Assembly: GCF_003024235.1 (NCBI RefSeq)
Contig: NZ_KZ679085.1
Coordinates: 237,776 to 301,775 of the forward strand
Direction: 5' to 3'
Length of the DNA: 64,000 nucleotides
From: Arenimonas caeni
Lineage (GTDB): Bacteria; Pseudomonadota; Gammaproteobacteria; Xanthomonadales; Xanthomonadaceae
Part shown: positions 46,301 through 55,621 of the stretch, piece by piece
Position numbering within the stretch: position 1 is the stretch's first letter
Layout: each line of letters opens with the position of its first letter
Notes under the pieces: model-generated
Database searches by the model: none
Told to the model about the DNA's origin: nothing
Seen by the model: the letters and a program-made list of their open reading frames with translations, nothing else
Position numbers and translations under genes: made by a program

Positions 46301-47443
46301 TCAAGCGCCCTGCATTCGCCAGGCCTTGAGCAGCTCGGCTTCCTTTTCGCGCGTGATGCCGGCGCGCACCTCGGCCTGGCGCTCGGCGGGCAGGCTGCGG
46401 TACCAGGCCAGCAGGTCGGTGACGGTTTCGGCCAGCGGCCGGAAGCTCAGGCCGGCGGCGATCGCCCGGGCATTGCTGACGGTGCCGTAGCCCGAGTACG
46501 GCGAGCCTTCGCGGGGCACCCAGATCGGCAGCCCGACGCCCTGCTTTTCGAGGAACTCCCCCGGCACGTGGGTGAAGCTGGCCGGGCCACCGCTGACGGC
46601 GTGGCAGCCATGCAGGGCCGCGTCCATGGTGAGCGTGTAGTCCGGGCCGCAGGCGTTGAACACACCGGTGGTGCCGGCCTCGGCCAGGCGGATCATCCAC
46701 TCGCCGAGGTCGCGGCCGTCAATGATCTGGATCGGATCCAGGCCATCGCCGGGCACCAGGATCTCGCCGCCCTCGGCGACGCGCTTCGGCCAGTAGGTGA
46801 AGCGGTCGGTTTCGTCGCGCGGGCCGACGATGTAGCCCGGCCGGACGATGGTGACCTTGTCGCCGAACTGTTTGTGCGCCTCGGCCTCGCTGAGCGCCTT
46901 GAGCGGCCCGTACAGGTTCTCGATGTCGGCCATGAGCGTCTCGCGCGTCTCGGCCATCGCATCCTTGCCCTTGTACGCGGCCAGCGCCGAGTCCTCGTCC
47001 ATGCCGTGCGACGAGCCGTCGGCATAGACGGAAATGGTGGAGATGAACAGGTAATGGCCCACCTTGCCGGCCAGCACCTTGCCGGCGTCGCGCACCCAGT
47101 ACGGCAGGCTGGTGGGGTTGTCGATGCACACGTCCCATGTGCGGCCCTCAAGCGCCTTGAGGTCGCCCGTGGTGCGGTCGCCGACGAGTTGCTCGACCTT
47201 GTCGCCCCACTCGGCGATCGGCCGGCGGCCGCGGTTGAAGGTGGTGACCTTGTGCCCGCGCGCCAGCGCATAGGCGACCTGGAAGGGGCCGGTGAAGCCG
47301 GTGCCGCCGAGGATGAGGATGTTGAGCGGCCGGTCGGCCCTGGGAATGGCATTGCCCAGGCTGGCGCTGGAGCCGAAGGCCGGCAGCGCGGCGGCGGCGG
47401 TGGCGAGCGCACCGAACTTGAGCAGGTCGCGACGGGTGGTCAT
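46301..47443 (-). CDS. Tat-exported NAD-dependent epimerase/dehydratase family protein
   Basis: A 380-residue protein with a twin-arginine signal (TTRRDLLKFGALATAAAALP at 2-21) followed by a Rossmann domain: ILILGGTGFTGP at about 41-52, LFISTISVYADGSSHGM and the region around YGPLKALSEAEAHKQFG that carries Tyr-x3-Lys-like residues. Export folded by Tat fits a protein that carries its NAD cofactor. The substrate is unknown; NAD-dependent enzymes in the periplasm, such as the Gfo/Idh/MocA glucose-fructose oxidoreductase, are usually Tat substrates. Confidence 0.85.
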   Translation of the reverse strand: MTTRRDLLKFGALATAAAALPAFGSSASLGNAIPRADRPLNILILGGTGFTGPFQVAYALARGHKVTTFNRGRRPIAEWGDKVEQLVGDRTTGDLKALEGRTWDVCIDNPTSLPYWVRDAGKVLAGKVGHYLFISTISVYADGSSHGMDEDSALAAYKGKDAMAETRETLMADIENLYGPLKALSEAEAHKQFGDKVTIVRPGYIVGPRDETDRFTYWPKRVAEGGEILVPGDGLDPIQIIDGRDLGEWMIRLAEAGTTGVFNACGPDYTLTMDAALHGCHAVSGGPASFTHVPGEFLEKQGVGLPIWVPREGSPYSGYGTVSNARAIAAGLSFRPLAETVTDLLAWYRSLPAERQAEVRAGITREKEAELLKAWRMQGA

Positions 47444-47535
47444 GGCGGTTTCCCCGGGGAATGGAAAACGAACAGTGTCAGGGCCGCGCCGGCCGCGCGC
47501 ATGGCGAAAGTTGGGGCTCGGGCCGCCCCCTCGGC

Positions 47536-49317
47536 TCAGCCGGCAATGGCCACACGGTTGCGGCCCTCACGCTTGGCCGCGTAAAGCGCGGTGTCGGCGG
47601 CGCCCAGCCAGCTGGTGTGGTCGCCGATGCCGGGCGCGGGGAAAAGCGCCACGCCCAGGCTGATGGTCACCTGCAGGTCGGGCTCGCCGGGCACCGAGAG
47701 TTCGAGCCCGGCGACCGCACGGCGCAACTCCTCGGCCAGGGCCCGGGCGCGTTCGCCCGGCATGCCGGGCGCCAGCACCACGAACTCCTCGCCGCCGAGC
47801 CGGGCCACCAGCCCGCCCGCCGGTCCGCCGGCGGCCAGGCAATCGGCCACCCGCGCCAGCACACGGTCGCCGACCAGGTGGCCGCGACCGTCGTTGACCG
47901 CCTTGAAGTGGTCGATGTCGACCATCAGCAGCGCATGGGGACCGTCGGGTTCGCGCGCCACCAGCGACTGCACCCGCTCGAGCAGGGCGCGACGGTTGGG
48001 CAGGCGGGTGAGTCCGTCGCGGTAGGCCTGGTCCTTAAGGCTGGCGGCCAGCCGCCGCTGGGCGCTCATCGCCCAGCCCGCGGCCGCCAGCAGCAGCACC
48101 AGCGCCAGCGTGGCCCCGCCCCACACCAGGGCCATGAGCCGCTGCTCTCGGGCCACCTGCTCCTGCTCCTGGGCGCTTTGCCGGGCCGCTTCGATTTCCA
48201 GCTCCTTGCGCAGGTTCTCCTGCTCGAGTTCGCGGATGCGCAGTTCCTGCTCGCGCTGGACGTAGCGCTGCTCGAGGGCGTCGATCACGCCCGACTGCGC
48301 CGGCTCGGTGGCGTCGCTGCCGAAACTGGCGATGCGCGCATCGACGACCGCCAGTTCGGGCGGCGTGGCGCCCTGGGCCACCAGCACCTCGCGCTGCACC
48401 TGCAGCAGTTCGCGCAGCGTCGGCGGGTGGTCCAGGCCTTCCATGCGCGCCAGCGCCCGGTCGATCACGGCTCGCGCCTCGCCGTGGCGGCCGAGTCCGA
48501 GCAGCGCCTCGGCCTCCTGGCGCTCGGCGATGCTGATGCTGATGGCATTGCCCGCCTCGGTGGCGGCCGCGATCGCCTCGCGCGCCATCTCCAGGGCGCC
48601 GGCGTGGTCGCCGGTGCCGTTGAGGTCGACCGCCAGGCCACCGCTGGCGCGCCCGGCCAGCGCCGCCAGGCCGGCATTGGCGAAACCCTCGCGCGCCTTG
48701 CGCCACAGCGGGATAGCCGCCTGAAGGTTGCCCGACAGGCTCAGCACCGAGGCTTCGAGATAGTAGGCGCGCGCCAGCGCCGCCACGTCGCCGGTGGCCT
48801 GCACCAGCCGGGTATGGCGCTGGCAGTGCGAGACGCCGCGCGCCGGTTCGCCGGCGCTGGCGTAGGCGCGGCACAGCTCGCTGGCGCCGATCAAACGCAG
48901 CTCATCGTCATCGGGCAGTGCGTTCGCGGCCGCGAGCACCTCCACCAGGCCCTCGCCCGGCTGGCCCAGGTCGATCAGGCGCGCGCCGCGCAGGAAACCG
49001 GCCAGGCTGGCCGCGCCCTGCTGCCCGTTGGCGTTCAGGGCCTCGAGATGCTGCACGACCTCGCGCAGCGCCAGTTCGTCGGGCGCGCCGATGGCGGCGC
49101 CGCCCATGTACCACAGCAGCTTCATGCGCTCGCGCGGTGCGTCCTCGAACACGCCGGCGGCCAGCGCCTCGCGCCCCTCGCGGATGCCTCGGGCGCGGTC
49201 ACTGGCGGCCAGCTGGCGATAGGCCGCCAGGTCGATCGTTTCCACCGCGGCGACCGGCAATGCCAGCCCCGCGAGCACGACCCAGACGACGAACAATCCC
49301 CGCAGCACGTTCCGCAT
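47536..49317 (-). CDS. Diguanylate cyclase with periplasmic TPR sensor
   Basis: A 593-residue protein: signal/anchor helix (about 5-25), a periplasmic TPR-like helical region (about 30-345), a coiled coil (QREQELRIRELEQENLRKEL, about 350-385), a transmembrane helix (about 395-415) and a GGDEF domain (about 430-590). The signature is GGEEF at about 507-511, an active variant, and VDIDHFKAVNDGRGHLVGD precedes it. Predicted to make c-di-GMP in response to a periplasmic cue. Confidence 0.88.
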   Translation of the reverse strand: MRNVLRGLFVVWVVLAGLALPVAAVETIDLAAYRQLAASDRARGIREGREALAAGVFEDAPRERMKLLWYMGGAAIGAPDELALREVVQHLEALNANGQQGAASLAGFLRGARLIDLGQPGEGLVEVLAAANALPDDDELRLIGASELCRAYASAGEPARGVSHCQRHTRLVQATGDVAALARAYYLEASVLSLSGNLQAAIPLWRKAREGFANAGLAALAGRASGGLAVDLNGTGDHAGALEMAREAIAAATEAGNAISISIAERQEAEALLGLGRHGEARAVIDRALARMEGLDHPPTLRELLQVQREVLVAQGATPPELAVVDARIASFGSDATEPAQSGVIDALEQRYVQREQELRIRELEQENLRKELEIEAARQSAQEQEQVAREQRLMALVWGGATLALVLLLAAAGWAMSAQRRLAASLKDQAYRDGLTRLPNRRALLERVQSLVAREPDGPHALLMVDIDHFKAVNDGRGHLVGDRVLARVADCLAAGGPAGGLVARLGGEEFVVLAPGMPGERARALAEELRRAVAGLELSVPGEPDLQVTISLGVALFPAPGIGDHTSWLGAADTALYAAKREGRNRVAIAG

Positions 49318-49417
49318 GCCAGGTTCCCCAGGACTCCCCTGCTGGCATCCTAGTCGTTCCGCAACGGCTTTGGGGACCGCCCCGGGAGCAGCCTGCGGCT
49401 GCAGGCAAGGCCGCGCC

Positions 49418-50725
49418 TCAGTCGTTGCGCGGGAAGGCCGGGGGCTCGCCCGGCGGCGCGCCGGCCTCGAGGTTCCAGGCCGCGAACCTCCCCTCGTCGA
49501 GCGAGACGCTGACCAGGTGCGGCACGCGCAGCCGGGCGTCGACCTGCGTCGTCTGCGCCTGGCCGTGCACCACCAGCTGCTGGCCGATGCGCCAGGTCAG
49601 CACCTGCAGCTCGCCGCCGCCGTCGGTGAAGGGAAGCTCGAGCTGCCAGCGCGGCTGCAGGTCCGGCCCCAGGCGCGAGAGCGCCAGCCGCCCGGCATCG
49701 TCGATGCGGGTGCGGTGCCACGCGAGCAGATCGCCATTGCCCGGGTCGAGGGCGGCGTCGGTCGCCGCGTCGCGCACGAAGCGACCGCGCAGCAGCACCG
49801 GCGAACCAGGCACCGGCTCCACCGCGGCCACCTGCAGGAAGGTCTCGTCCCAGCGCGTGGCGGGCGCAAGGCGCACGTGGCGGAAGCTGCGGCGCGCCAT
49901 CGGGCCCTCGTCCGCGATCGAGTACGGGTAGCGCGCATGCTCGCCGGTGTCGTCACTGGCCGCGTCGGCCGCTTCCTTGTCGGTGTACAGCCCCAGCCAT
50001 TCGTTCGCGCCGCGGGGTACGTGGCGCACGATCGGAACGGTTGGGCGCGCGGGCACGATGCGCAGCGTGCCGTCGGGCCGCATCGGCACGGGCTCGATGG
50101 CGCGCTGGCGCGGCGCGTAGTCGGCCAGTTCCAGGCCGCGCCCTGTCAGTCGGATACGCCGGCCATCGGCCAGGGTGGTGACCAGGCCCTCGTCGAAGCC
50201 CCAGAACCGCGCCTCGCTCGGCAGCAGGCCGGCGAGCTCGGGGCGGGCACGTTCGATCGAGGCGGCGTCGTGCACGATCTCGCCGGTGGCGGCGTCGAGC
50301 GCGTATGGGAGGTGGGCCACCAGCAGCCAGACCAGGTCGGCGTCCTGCCCGAGCAGCCGCCCCGACACCGTCGAGCCGACGATGCGCGAGGGCGTTCGCT
50401 GGCCCGGCTTGAGCTCGGGATCCGAGTAGGTCACCACGCGCTGCTGCCACACCGGCCGCACCGTGGCCGGGTCGAAGGCCTGCACGTCGAAATGGAAGTA
50501 GGTGTCCCTGCGCGTGTAGAAGGAATTGCCGCGACCACGCCCGCCGAAACGAACGGTGTGCTCCATCCGCTGCTTGTGCAGTACCCACAGCTGCTGCTGG
50601 TCACCGGCCTGCACCAGGCCGATCGGCCCCTGCACCTGAAGCTCGTCATGGACCGTGTCGTTGCAGCCGGCCAGCAGCAGCCCGGCCAGCACCAGCGCCC
50701 CCAGACGCCCCCTTTCCCAGCCCAT
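49418..50725 (-). CDS. Lipoprotein, PA2928-like
   Basis: A 435-residue lipoprotein (LLLAGC lipobox, Cys21). Repeating Trp/Asp/Gly motifs (QLWVLHKQ, ADLVWLLVAHLPYALDAATGEI, GFDEGLVTTLADGRRI) suggest a beta-propeller. It resembles proteins annotated as the PA2928 family in pseudomonads, but that is from memory of sequence style, not a search. Function unknown. The start is ATG 50725. Confidence 0.65.
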   Translation of the reverse strand: MGWERGRLGALVLAGLLLAGCNDTVHDELQVQGPIGLVQAGDQQQLWVLHKQRMEHTVRFGGRGRGNSFYTRRDTYFHFDVQAFDPATVRPVWQQRVVTYSDPELKPGQRTPSRIVGSTVSGRLLGQDADLVWLLVAHLPYALDAATGEIVHDAASIERARPELAGLLPSEARFWGFDEGLVTTLADGRRIRLTGRGLELADYAPRQRAIEPVPMRPDGTLRIVPARPTVPIVRHVPRGANEWLGLYTDKEAADAASDDTGEHARYPYSIADEGPMARRSFRHVRLAPATRWDETFLQVAAVEPVPGSPVLLRGRFVRDAATDAALDPGNGDLLAWHRTRIDDAGRLALSRLGPDLQPRWQLELPFTDGGGELQVLTWRIGQQLVVHGQAQTTQVDARLRVPHLVSVSLDEGRFAAWNLEAGAPPGEPPAFPRND

Positions 50726-50817
50726 GCCCTTCCCCCGGCGCTCCGGCGCCCTGCCCCCGGGTAAACGTGCCCGCCCGTCGCCTCCGGCCGCGTTCGACCT
50801 TCCTTCCGGCGCCAGGC

Positions 50818-51732
50818 TCAGCCGCCGGCGGCCAGCGCGTAGTCCAGCGCCGCCCGCACCGCCGCCACCTGGGCCGCGTTGCATTCGGCGGGCGTGGCGC
50901 GCGGGCTGTCGGGGTAGACCTCGGTGGTGGTGCGGTAGCGGGCGTCGGTGACGCCGGCGCACAGGCCCAGCGCCCGGTAGTCGTAGTTGATGACGCCGTG
51001 CGCTACCACCGGCGAGCCGATGATCTCGTTCTTGGCGTCGGGCGGCGCGATGTGGGTCACCGTCGCCACGGCGGCGATCACCGCCTGCTGGAATCCGGCC
51101 TGCGGGTCGGCGCTGTCGCCGCACAGGTAGAAACCGTCGGGGATGGTGTCGGGCTCGAAGGGCTGGCCGTCGCGCGCGGCCTTGGCCGGGCGGAACTCGG
51201 ACTCGTCGCTGTCGGTGGTTTCGTGCAGGTCGATGTGCACCAGGAAGCGCCCGGCCATCGGCGCCACCAGCCGCATCAGCGCGGCCGATTCGTCGCAGGG
51301 GCTGTCGCTGATGAAGCTGCGGTTCGGGTCGAGGGCGCGCCGGTTCCAGCGCTGGATGCGCTCGTAGGCCCAGGGGCTCACGCAGGGCGCGACCAGCACG
51401 TTGATGCGGCCGTCGTAGTCGGCCAGGTGGCTTTCGACGAAGTCCAGGGCACCGTGCACGCCGCTGGTTTCGTAGCCGTGCACGCCGCCGGTGACCAGGG
51501 CGCAGGGCAGCGCCTCGTCCCAGGCCTTGCTGCGCAGGGCGTACACCGGGAAGGCGCCGTCGGCCTCGCAGTCGATCGAGCCATAGGCCACCACGTCGGT
51601 GTGGGCGCGCAGCCCCTCGATGCGGCTGAGCACGTCATCGGCATAGCTGCGCCGGGCCTGCTGGCGGGCGCGCCAGGCGGCCTTCTCGGCATCGCCCCAG
51701 GGCTGGCCGGGGGTTCCGATGGGGTAGTTCAT
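50818..51732 (-). CDS. M14-family zinc carboxypeptidase-like protein
   Basis: A 304-residue cytosolic protein. Zinc ligands are His85 and Glu88 in GGVHGYETS, and His in HIDLHETTD (around 166-170); the catalytic Glu is in RTTTEVYP near residue 276. It belongs to the succinylglutamate-desuccinylase/AstE-like M14 group, so the substrate may be an amino-acid amide rather than a peptide. The start at 51732 (MNYPIG) is preferred over an ATG 14 codons upstream. Confidence 0.85.
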   Translation of the reverse strand: MNYPIGTPGQPWGDAEKAAWRARQQARRSYADDVLSRIEGLRAHTDVVAYGSIDCEADGAFPVYALRSKAWDEALPCALVTGGVHGYETSGVHGALDFVESHLADYDGRINVLVAPCVSPWAYERIQRWNRRALDPNRSFISDSPCDESAALMRLVAPMAGRFLVHIDLHETTDSDESEFRPAKAARDGQPFEPDTIPDGFYLCGDSADPQAGFQQAVIAAVATVTHIAPPDAKNEIIGSPVVAHGVINYDYRALGLCAGVTDARYRTTTEVYPDSPRATPAECNAAQVAAVRAALDYALAAGG

Positions 51733-51859
51733 GGGCTCACGTCCTGTGTTCTGGAGACCTCCCCACTCTAACAAAGGCCCCGGGGCCGGCCGGCTATGCG
51801 CGGCGGACGCGTTAGGCCATTCAAGAGCCGGCGCCCTGGCGCGCCTTCGGAGCCCTGCC

Positions 51860-53650
51860 GTGCCCTACCCCACGTTCCGTAGCGCCTGCCTGGCCCTGCC
51901 GGCCCTGTTGCTGGCCGCTTGCGCCACGTCGCCCGCGCCCCGCGACACCTCCCTGGTGCTGAAGTCCGTCCGCGTGGTCGACACCGAAGCCGGGCGGGAA
52001 GCCGCGCCGCAGGACGTATTCATCGCCGGCGAGCGCATCGTCGCCGTGGCCCCGGCCGGGCGCCTGGTCGCCCCGGCCGGGGCCGCCGTGGTCGATGGCG
52101 AAGGCCGCTGGCTGATGCCCGGGCTGTGGGACATGCATGCCCACTGGTACGACGAGGCCACGCTGCCGGTCTTCCTGGCCCATGGCGTCACGGGGCTGCG
52201 CCAGATGCGCGGCTACACCGGGCAGTACGCGACCCGCGCCAAGGGCATCGAGGGCAGCCTACGGGCGCCGCGCATGCACCTGGCCAGCCCGCTCGTGGAC
52301 GGCCCGACGCCAGCCAGCGAACCGGCGCTGAAGGTGGCCGACGCGGATTCGGCACGCGAGGTGGTGCGGCTGGTGGCGCGCTCGCGGGCCGACTTCCTGA
52401 AGGTGTACGACCAGATCCCGGCAGACGCCTACCGCGCGCTGCGGGACGAAGCCCGCAGGCTTGGCGTGCGCGTGGAGGGCCACGTGCCCATCGCGCTGGA
52501 CTGGGTCGACGCCTCGGACGGCGGCACCCAGCGCAGCTTCGAGCACCTGCACTCGCTGATGGTCTGGAGCGCGGGCGATGCGACAGCGCTGCACGCCCGC
52601 TGGCTCGCCTACCACGAGGGCCTGGGCTACAACGACGGCATCGGCGCGGCCAAGCGCGAGGAAAGCGCCGCGATCCACCACGCGGCCTACGACGACTTCG
52701 ACCCGGCGGGTTTCGCGGCCATCGCCGTCCACCTCAGGCGCAACGACACCTGGCAGACGCCCACCTGCGTGCTCTGGCGCGCCCGACGCGGCCGCCTCGA
52801 TGCCGGCGCCCCGCCCGACCCCCGGGACAAGCTCGTGCCGGCCTGGATGCGCGACTTCTGGCGAGGCTGGTGGCCTTCCGACGATCCCGAGGCGGTGGCG
52901 AAGGACTTCGAAGTCAACGCGCGCCGCGACGCCTTCTGCCTGGCGCGTACCCGCGATCTACATGCGGCCGGCGTGCCGCTGCTGGCGGGCAGCGACACCG
53001 TGATGCCCTTCGTCTATCCCGGCAGCAGCCTGCACGAGGAGCTGGCGCTGATGGTCGAGGCCGGCCTGCCGCCGCTGGCTGCGCTGCAAACGGCCACGCG
53101 CAACCCGGCGCGCTTCCTGGGGCGCGACGACCTCGGCGTGGTGCGGCCCGGCGCACTGGCCGACCTGGTGCTGCTGGGCGGCGACCCACTGGCCGACATC
53201 GCCAATGTGCGATTGGTCGAAGGCGTGGCCATCGGCGGCGCGTGGATGGATGACGCCGCACGGCGGGCGGCGCTGGACCGCGTCGCGCGCATCCAGGCTG
53301 CGCCGTCGGCCGCCGAGCGCATGGCGCAGGCCTATGGATCAGGCGGCTTCGACGCGGCCATCGCCGCCTACGACGCGCTCTGCCCCGCGCCGCCGGAGCA
53401 GGCCGACTGCGGCCTGTTCAATACCTACTGGGGCCTCGCGCCGCAGGTGCCGCCGGACCAGTCCGCCCTGCTGCTCGCCTGGCTGGAGCGACACGGCGCC
53501 GATGATGCCGAACTGCTGTCGCAGCTCGCCCGGCATGCCCTCGACGCGGGCGATGTGGCGGAGGCGCGACGACTGTTCGCACTGGCGCTGGAACGGGCGC
53601 CCGGGGATCCGCTGCTGATGCAGGAGCAAGCCGCGCTGCCGGCCGAGTGA
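51860..53650 (+). CDS. Amidohydrolase-family lipoprotein
   Basis: A 596-residue protein. GTG start at 51860 with GGAG 7 bp upstream. Signal peptide with lipobox LLAAC (Cys20). The metal-dependent amidohydrolase domain shows DMHAHW (HxH), EGHVP, LLAGSDT and the late ALQTATRNPARFLG. The C-terminal 110 residues (about 480-596) are helical and TPR-like (AEARRLFALALERAPGDPLL). Likely hydrolyses an amide or cyclic amide at the envelope. It is divergent from the M14 peptidase gene. Confidence 0.85.
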   Translation: MPYPTFRSACLALPALLLAACATSPAPRDTSLVLKSVRVVDTEAGREAAPQDVFIAGERIVAVAPAGRLVAPAGAAVVDGEGRWLMPGLWDMHAHWYDEATLPVFLAHGVTGLRQMRGYTGQYATRAKGIEGSLRAPRMHLASPLVDGPTPASEPALKVADADSAREVVRLVARSRADFLKVYDQIPADAYRALRDEARRLGVRVEGHVPIALDWVDASDGGTQRSFEHLHSLMVWSAGDATALHARWLAYHEGLGYNDGIGAAKREESAAIHHAAYDDFDPAGFAAIAVHLRRNDTWQTPTCVLWRARRGRLDAGAPPDPRDKLVPAWMRDFWRGWWPSDDPEAVAKDFEVNARRDAFCLARTRDLHAAGVPLLAGSDTVMPFVYPGSSLHEELALMVEAGLPPLAALQTATRNPARFLGRDDLGVVRPGALADLVLLGGDPLADIANVRLVEGVAIGGAWMDDAARRAALDRVARIQAAPSAAERMAQAYGSGGFDAAIAAYDALCPAPPEQADCGLFNTYWGLAPQVPPDQSALLLAWLERHGADDAELLSQLARHALDAGDVAEARRLFALALERAPGDPLLMQEQAALPAE

Positions 53651-53665
53651 AGCATCACCTCGGGC

Positions 53666-53965
53666 TCAGACCTTCTGCGGCCGCGGCATGTGGACCAGGT
53701 GCTTGCGGAAATTGATGACCGTGCCGTGCATGGCATCGCTGAGCACGAAAGCGATGGGCAGCCCCGGCTCGAAGTCCGCGACCACCCGGGCCGTGAAGCC
53801 GCGCGACTGAAGGAACGCGGCGGCGTCCTTCGCCGCAGCCTCCGGATCGGCGGCGACCAGGCCGATGCAGGAGGTGGCACCGTCGATCCTGGCCGTCATC
53901 TCCGACGGCGAGCAGTTGATGATGGTGCCGTCCCACAGGATCGAGCGCGAGGGCCCCTGCCTCAG
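53666..53965 (-). CDS. Small protein downstream of trmY, start uncertain
   Basis: About 77-99 residues. The frame has clearly protein-like content: ATSCIGLVAADPEAAAKDAAAF, RVVADFEPGLPIAFVLSD and HGTVINFRKHLV. The nearest ATG (53899) would truncate the first strand and has GGAG touching it. The only codon near the trmY stop is CTG at 53965, overlapping it as CTGA. A non-AUG or coupled start is therefore suspected. No family recognised. Confidence 0.55.
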   Translation of the reverse strand: MRQGPSRSILWDGTIINCSPSEMTARIDGATSCIGLVAADPEAAAKDAAAFLQSRGFTARVVADFEPGLPIAFVLSDAMHGTVINFRKHLVHMPRPQKV

Positions 53966-54555
53966 CGCTCGTCCAGCGCATGGTGGATGAGCACCACGCA
54001 CTGCGAGGCGAACAGCATCTTCCTGCCCAGCGTCAGCTTCTTCGCGCCCAGGCGCTCGAGGCTGCCGAAGGTCTTCTTGGGCATGGGGATGTGGTCGGTG
54101 AGCAGGAAACACGGATTGCCCTCGAAGACCTGCTCGCGGATGGGCGTGCCCTTGGGGTCCATGACGAAGAGCTGGTGGTCGGCGGCCAGCTCCTGCACCA
54201 GGCGCTCGAAGCTGACGGTGCGCACGGTGACGCCCGACTCCACCGGCCGGCTTTCCTCCTTGCCCAGGCCGCGCGAGGCGTCGAGCGCGGCGGCCACCTT
54301 GCCCAGCAGCGCCCGCTCGTCGAAGCCGCCGATCGAATGCATGGCGTTGACCTCGAAGCGGATGGTGCGCGAGTAGTCCTGCGTGCTTTCGAGCACCAGG
54401 TACACCACCACGTCGGGCCGGTGCGACTGCGCCACGAAGATGGCGTTCATCAGCGTGTGCGCCAGGATCTCGGGGTGCGCCTCCTGGCCGATGGCCGCCA
54501 GCAGGCGCTGGCTGTCGGTGGGAGCGGCGCGGGCGCGCAGGACGAAGGTTCGCAT
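53962..54555 (-). CDS. trmY: TrmY-like tRNA pseudouridine-54 N1-methyltransferase homologue
   Basis: A 197-residue SPOUT-family protein. The N-terminus MRTFVLRARAAPTDSQRLL and VVVYLVLESTQDYSRTIRFE match TrmY, and the C-terminal trefoil knot region (CFLLTDHIPMPKK, LTLGRKMLFASQCVVLIHHALD) is intact. Archaeal TrmY methylates pseudouridine 54 in tRNA. Bacteria normally carry m5U54, so the bacterial role is unknown. The start at 54555 is chosen because the N-terminal motif then begins the protein. Confidence 0.85.
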   Translation of the reverse strand: MRTFVLRARAAPTDSQRLLAAIGQEAHPEILAHTLMNAIFVAQSHRPDVVVYLVLESTQDYSRTIRFEVNAMHSIGGFDERALLGKVAAALDASRGLGKEESRPVESGVTVRTVSFERLVQELAADHQLFVMDPKGTPIREQVFEGNPCFLLTDHIPMPKKTFGSLERLGAKKLTLGRKMLFASQCVVLIHHALDER

Positions 54556-54664
54556 GCCGGGATTGTCACCGAGGCCCCGCGGATTCGCCAGACGGCCCGG
54601 CACTACCCTCGCCCGCCGGCCGGGCGTAGGCTGGCCGTCCACACCGACAACGGAGGGCTTTCCC

Positions 54665-55021
54665 ATGGGCTACGTCGACGGTTTCGTGATGGCGGTCCCG
54701 ACCGCCAACAAGCAGGCGTTCATCGATTTCGCCCGCAAATTCGACCCGGTATTCCTGGAGTTCGGCGCCCTGCGCGTCATCGAGTGCTGGGGCGACGACG
54801 TGCCGCACGGCAAGCAGACCGACTTCTTCCGCAGCGTAGCGGCGAAGGATGGCGAGACCGTGTGCTTCGCCTGGGTGGAGTGGCCCGACAAGGCCACCCG
54901 CGACGCCGGCATGCAGAAGATGATGGAAGACCCGCGCATGGACCCGAAGGCGAACCCCGCGCCCTATGACGGGGCGCGGATGATCTATGGCGGGTTCACG
55001 CCCGTGGTCAATCTCAGCTGA
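54665..55021 (+). CDS. DUF1428 family protein
   Basis: A 118-residue protein of the DUF1428 (YbaA-like) family: MGYVDGFVMAVPTANKQAF, ECWGDDVPHGKQTDFFRSV and MDPKANPAPYDGARMIYGGF. Dimeric alpha-beta barrel fold; function unknown. Followed after 48 bp by a VOC gene. Confidence 0.92.
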   Translation: MGYVDGFVMAVPTANKQAFIDFARKFDPVFLEFGALRVIECWGDDVPHGKQTDFFRSVAAKDGETVCFAWVEWPDKATRDAGMQKMMEDPRMDPKANPAPYDGARMIYGGFTPVVNLS

Positions 55022-55069
55022 CACAGCCCAAGCGGGCCGCACGCCCGGCCCGGACACCGGAGACCTACC

Positions 55070-55549
55070 ATGTTCCCGAAGAACCAGATCTGCCTGTGGT
55101 TCAACGGTGACGCGCTCGACGCCGCCGAGTTCTACGCCGCCACCTTCCCCGACAGCAGAGTGCTGGCCGTGCACCACGCGCCGGGCGACTACCCCGCAGG
55201 CCAGCGGGGGAGCGTGATCACCGTGCAGTTCACCGTGCTCGGCCTGCCCTGCCTGGGCCTCAACGGCGGCGACGCCTTCCGGCACAGCGAAGCCTTCTCC
55301 TTCCAGGTGACCACCGAGGACCAGGCCGAAACCGACCGCTACTGGAACGCGATCGTCGGCAACGGCGGCCAGGAAAGTGAGTGTGGCTGGTGCAAGGACC
55401 GGTGGGGCGTGAGCTGGCAGATCATCCCGCGCGCGCTCAATGAGGGTTACACCGACCCAGACCCGGCCGTGGCCCAGCGCGTGTTCGCGGCGATGATGAC
55501 GATGCGCAAGATCGACGTGGCGGCCATCGAGACTGCCCGCAGGGGCTGA
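55070..55549 (+). CDS. VOC family protein, PhnB-like
   Basis: A 159-residue protein of the vicinal oxygen chelate superfamily, PhnB/3-demethylubiquinone methyltransferase-like subgroup: QICLWFNGDALDAAEFYAA and the C-terminal GVSWQIIPRALNE. GGAGACC precedes the ATG. Catalytic role unknown. It lies downstream of the DUF1428 gene, a common neighbour in proteobacteria. Confidence 0.9.
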   Translation: MFPKNQICLWFNGDALDAAEFYAATFPDSRVLAVHHAPGDYPAGQRGSVITVQFTVLGLPCLGLNGGDAFRHSEAFSFQVTTEDQAETDRYWNAIVGNGGQESECGWCKDRWGVSWQIIPRALNEGYTDPDPAVAQRVFAAMMTMRKIDVAAIETARRG

Positions 55550-55621
55550 CGCACGTGCCCGCTGGCGGGCTTGCCTGCCAGCCTGCGCAAACCTGCCTGT
55601 GTACTCATGCAGGGATAGGGC

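Noticed and set aside
51809..51815. GTTAGGC as an attC/attI-like core site
   Set aside because: An isolated heptamer with no partner box, cassette or integrase; expected by chance.
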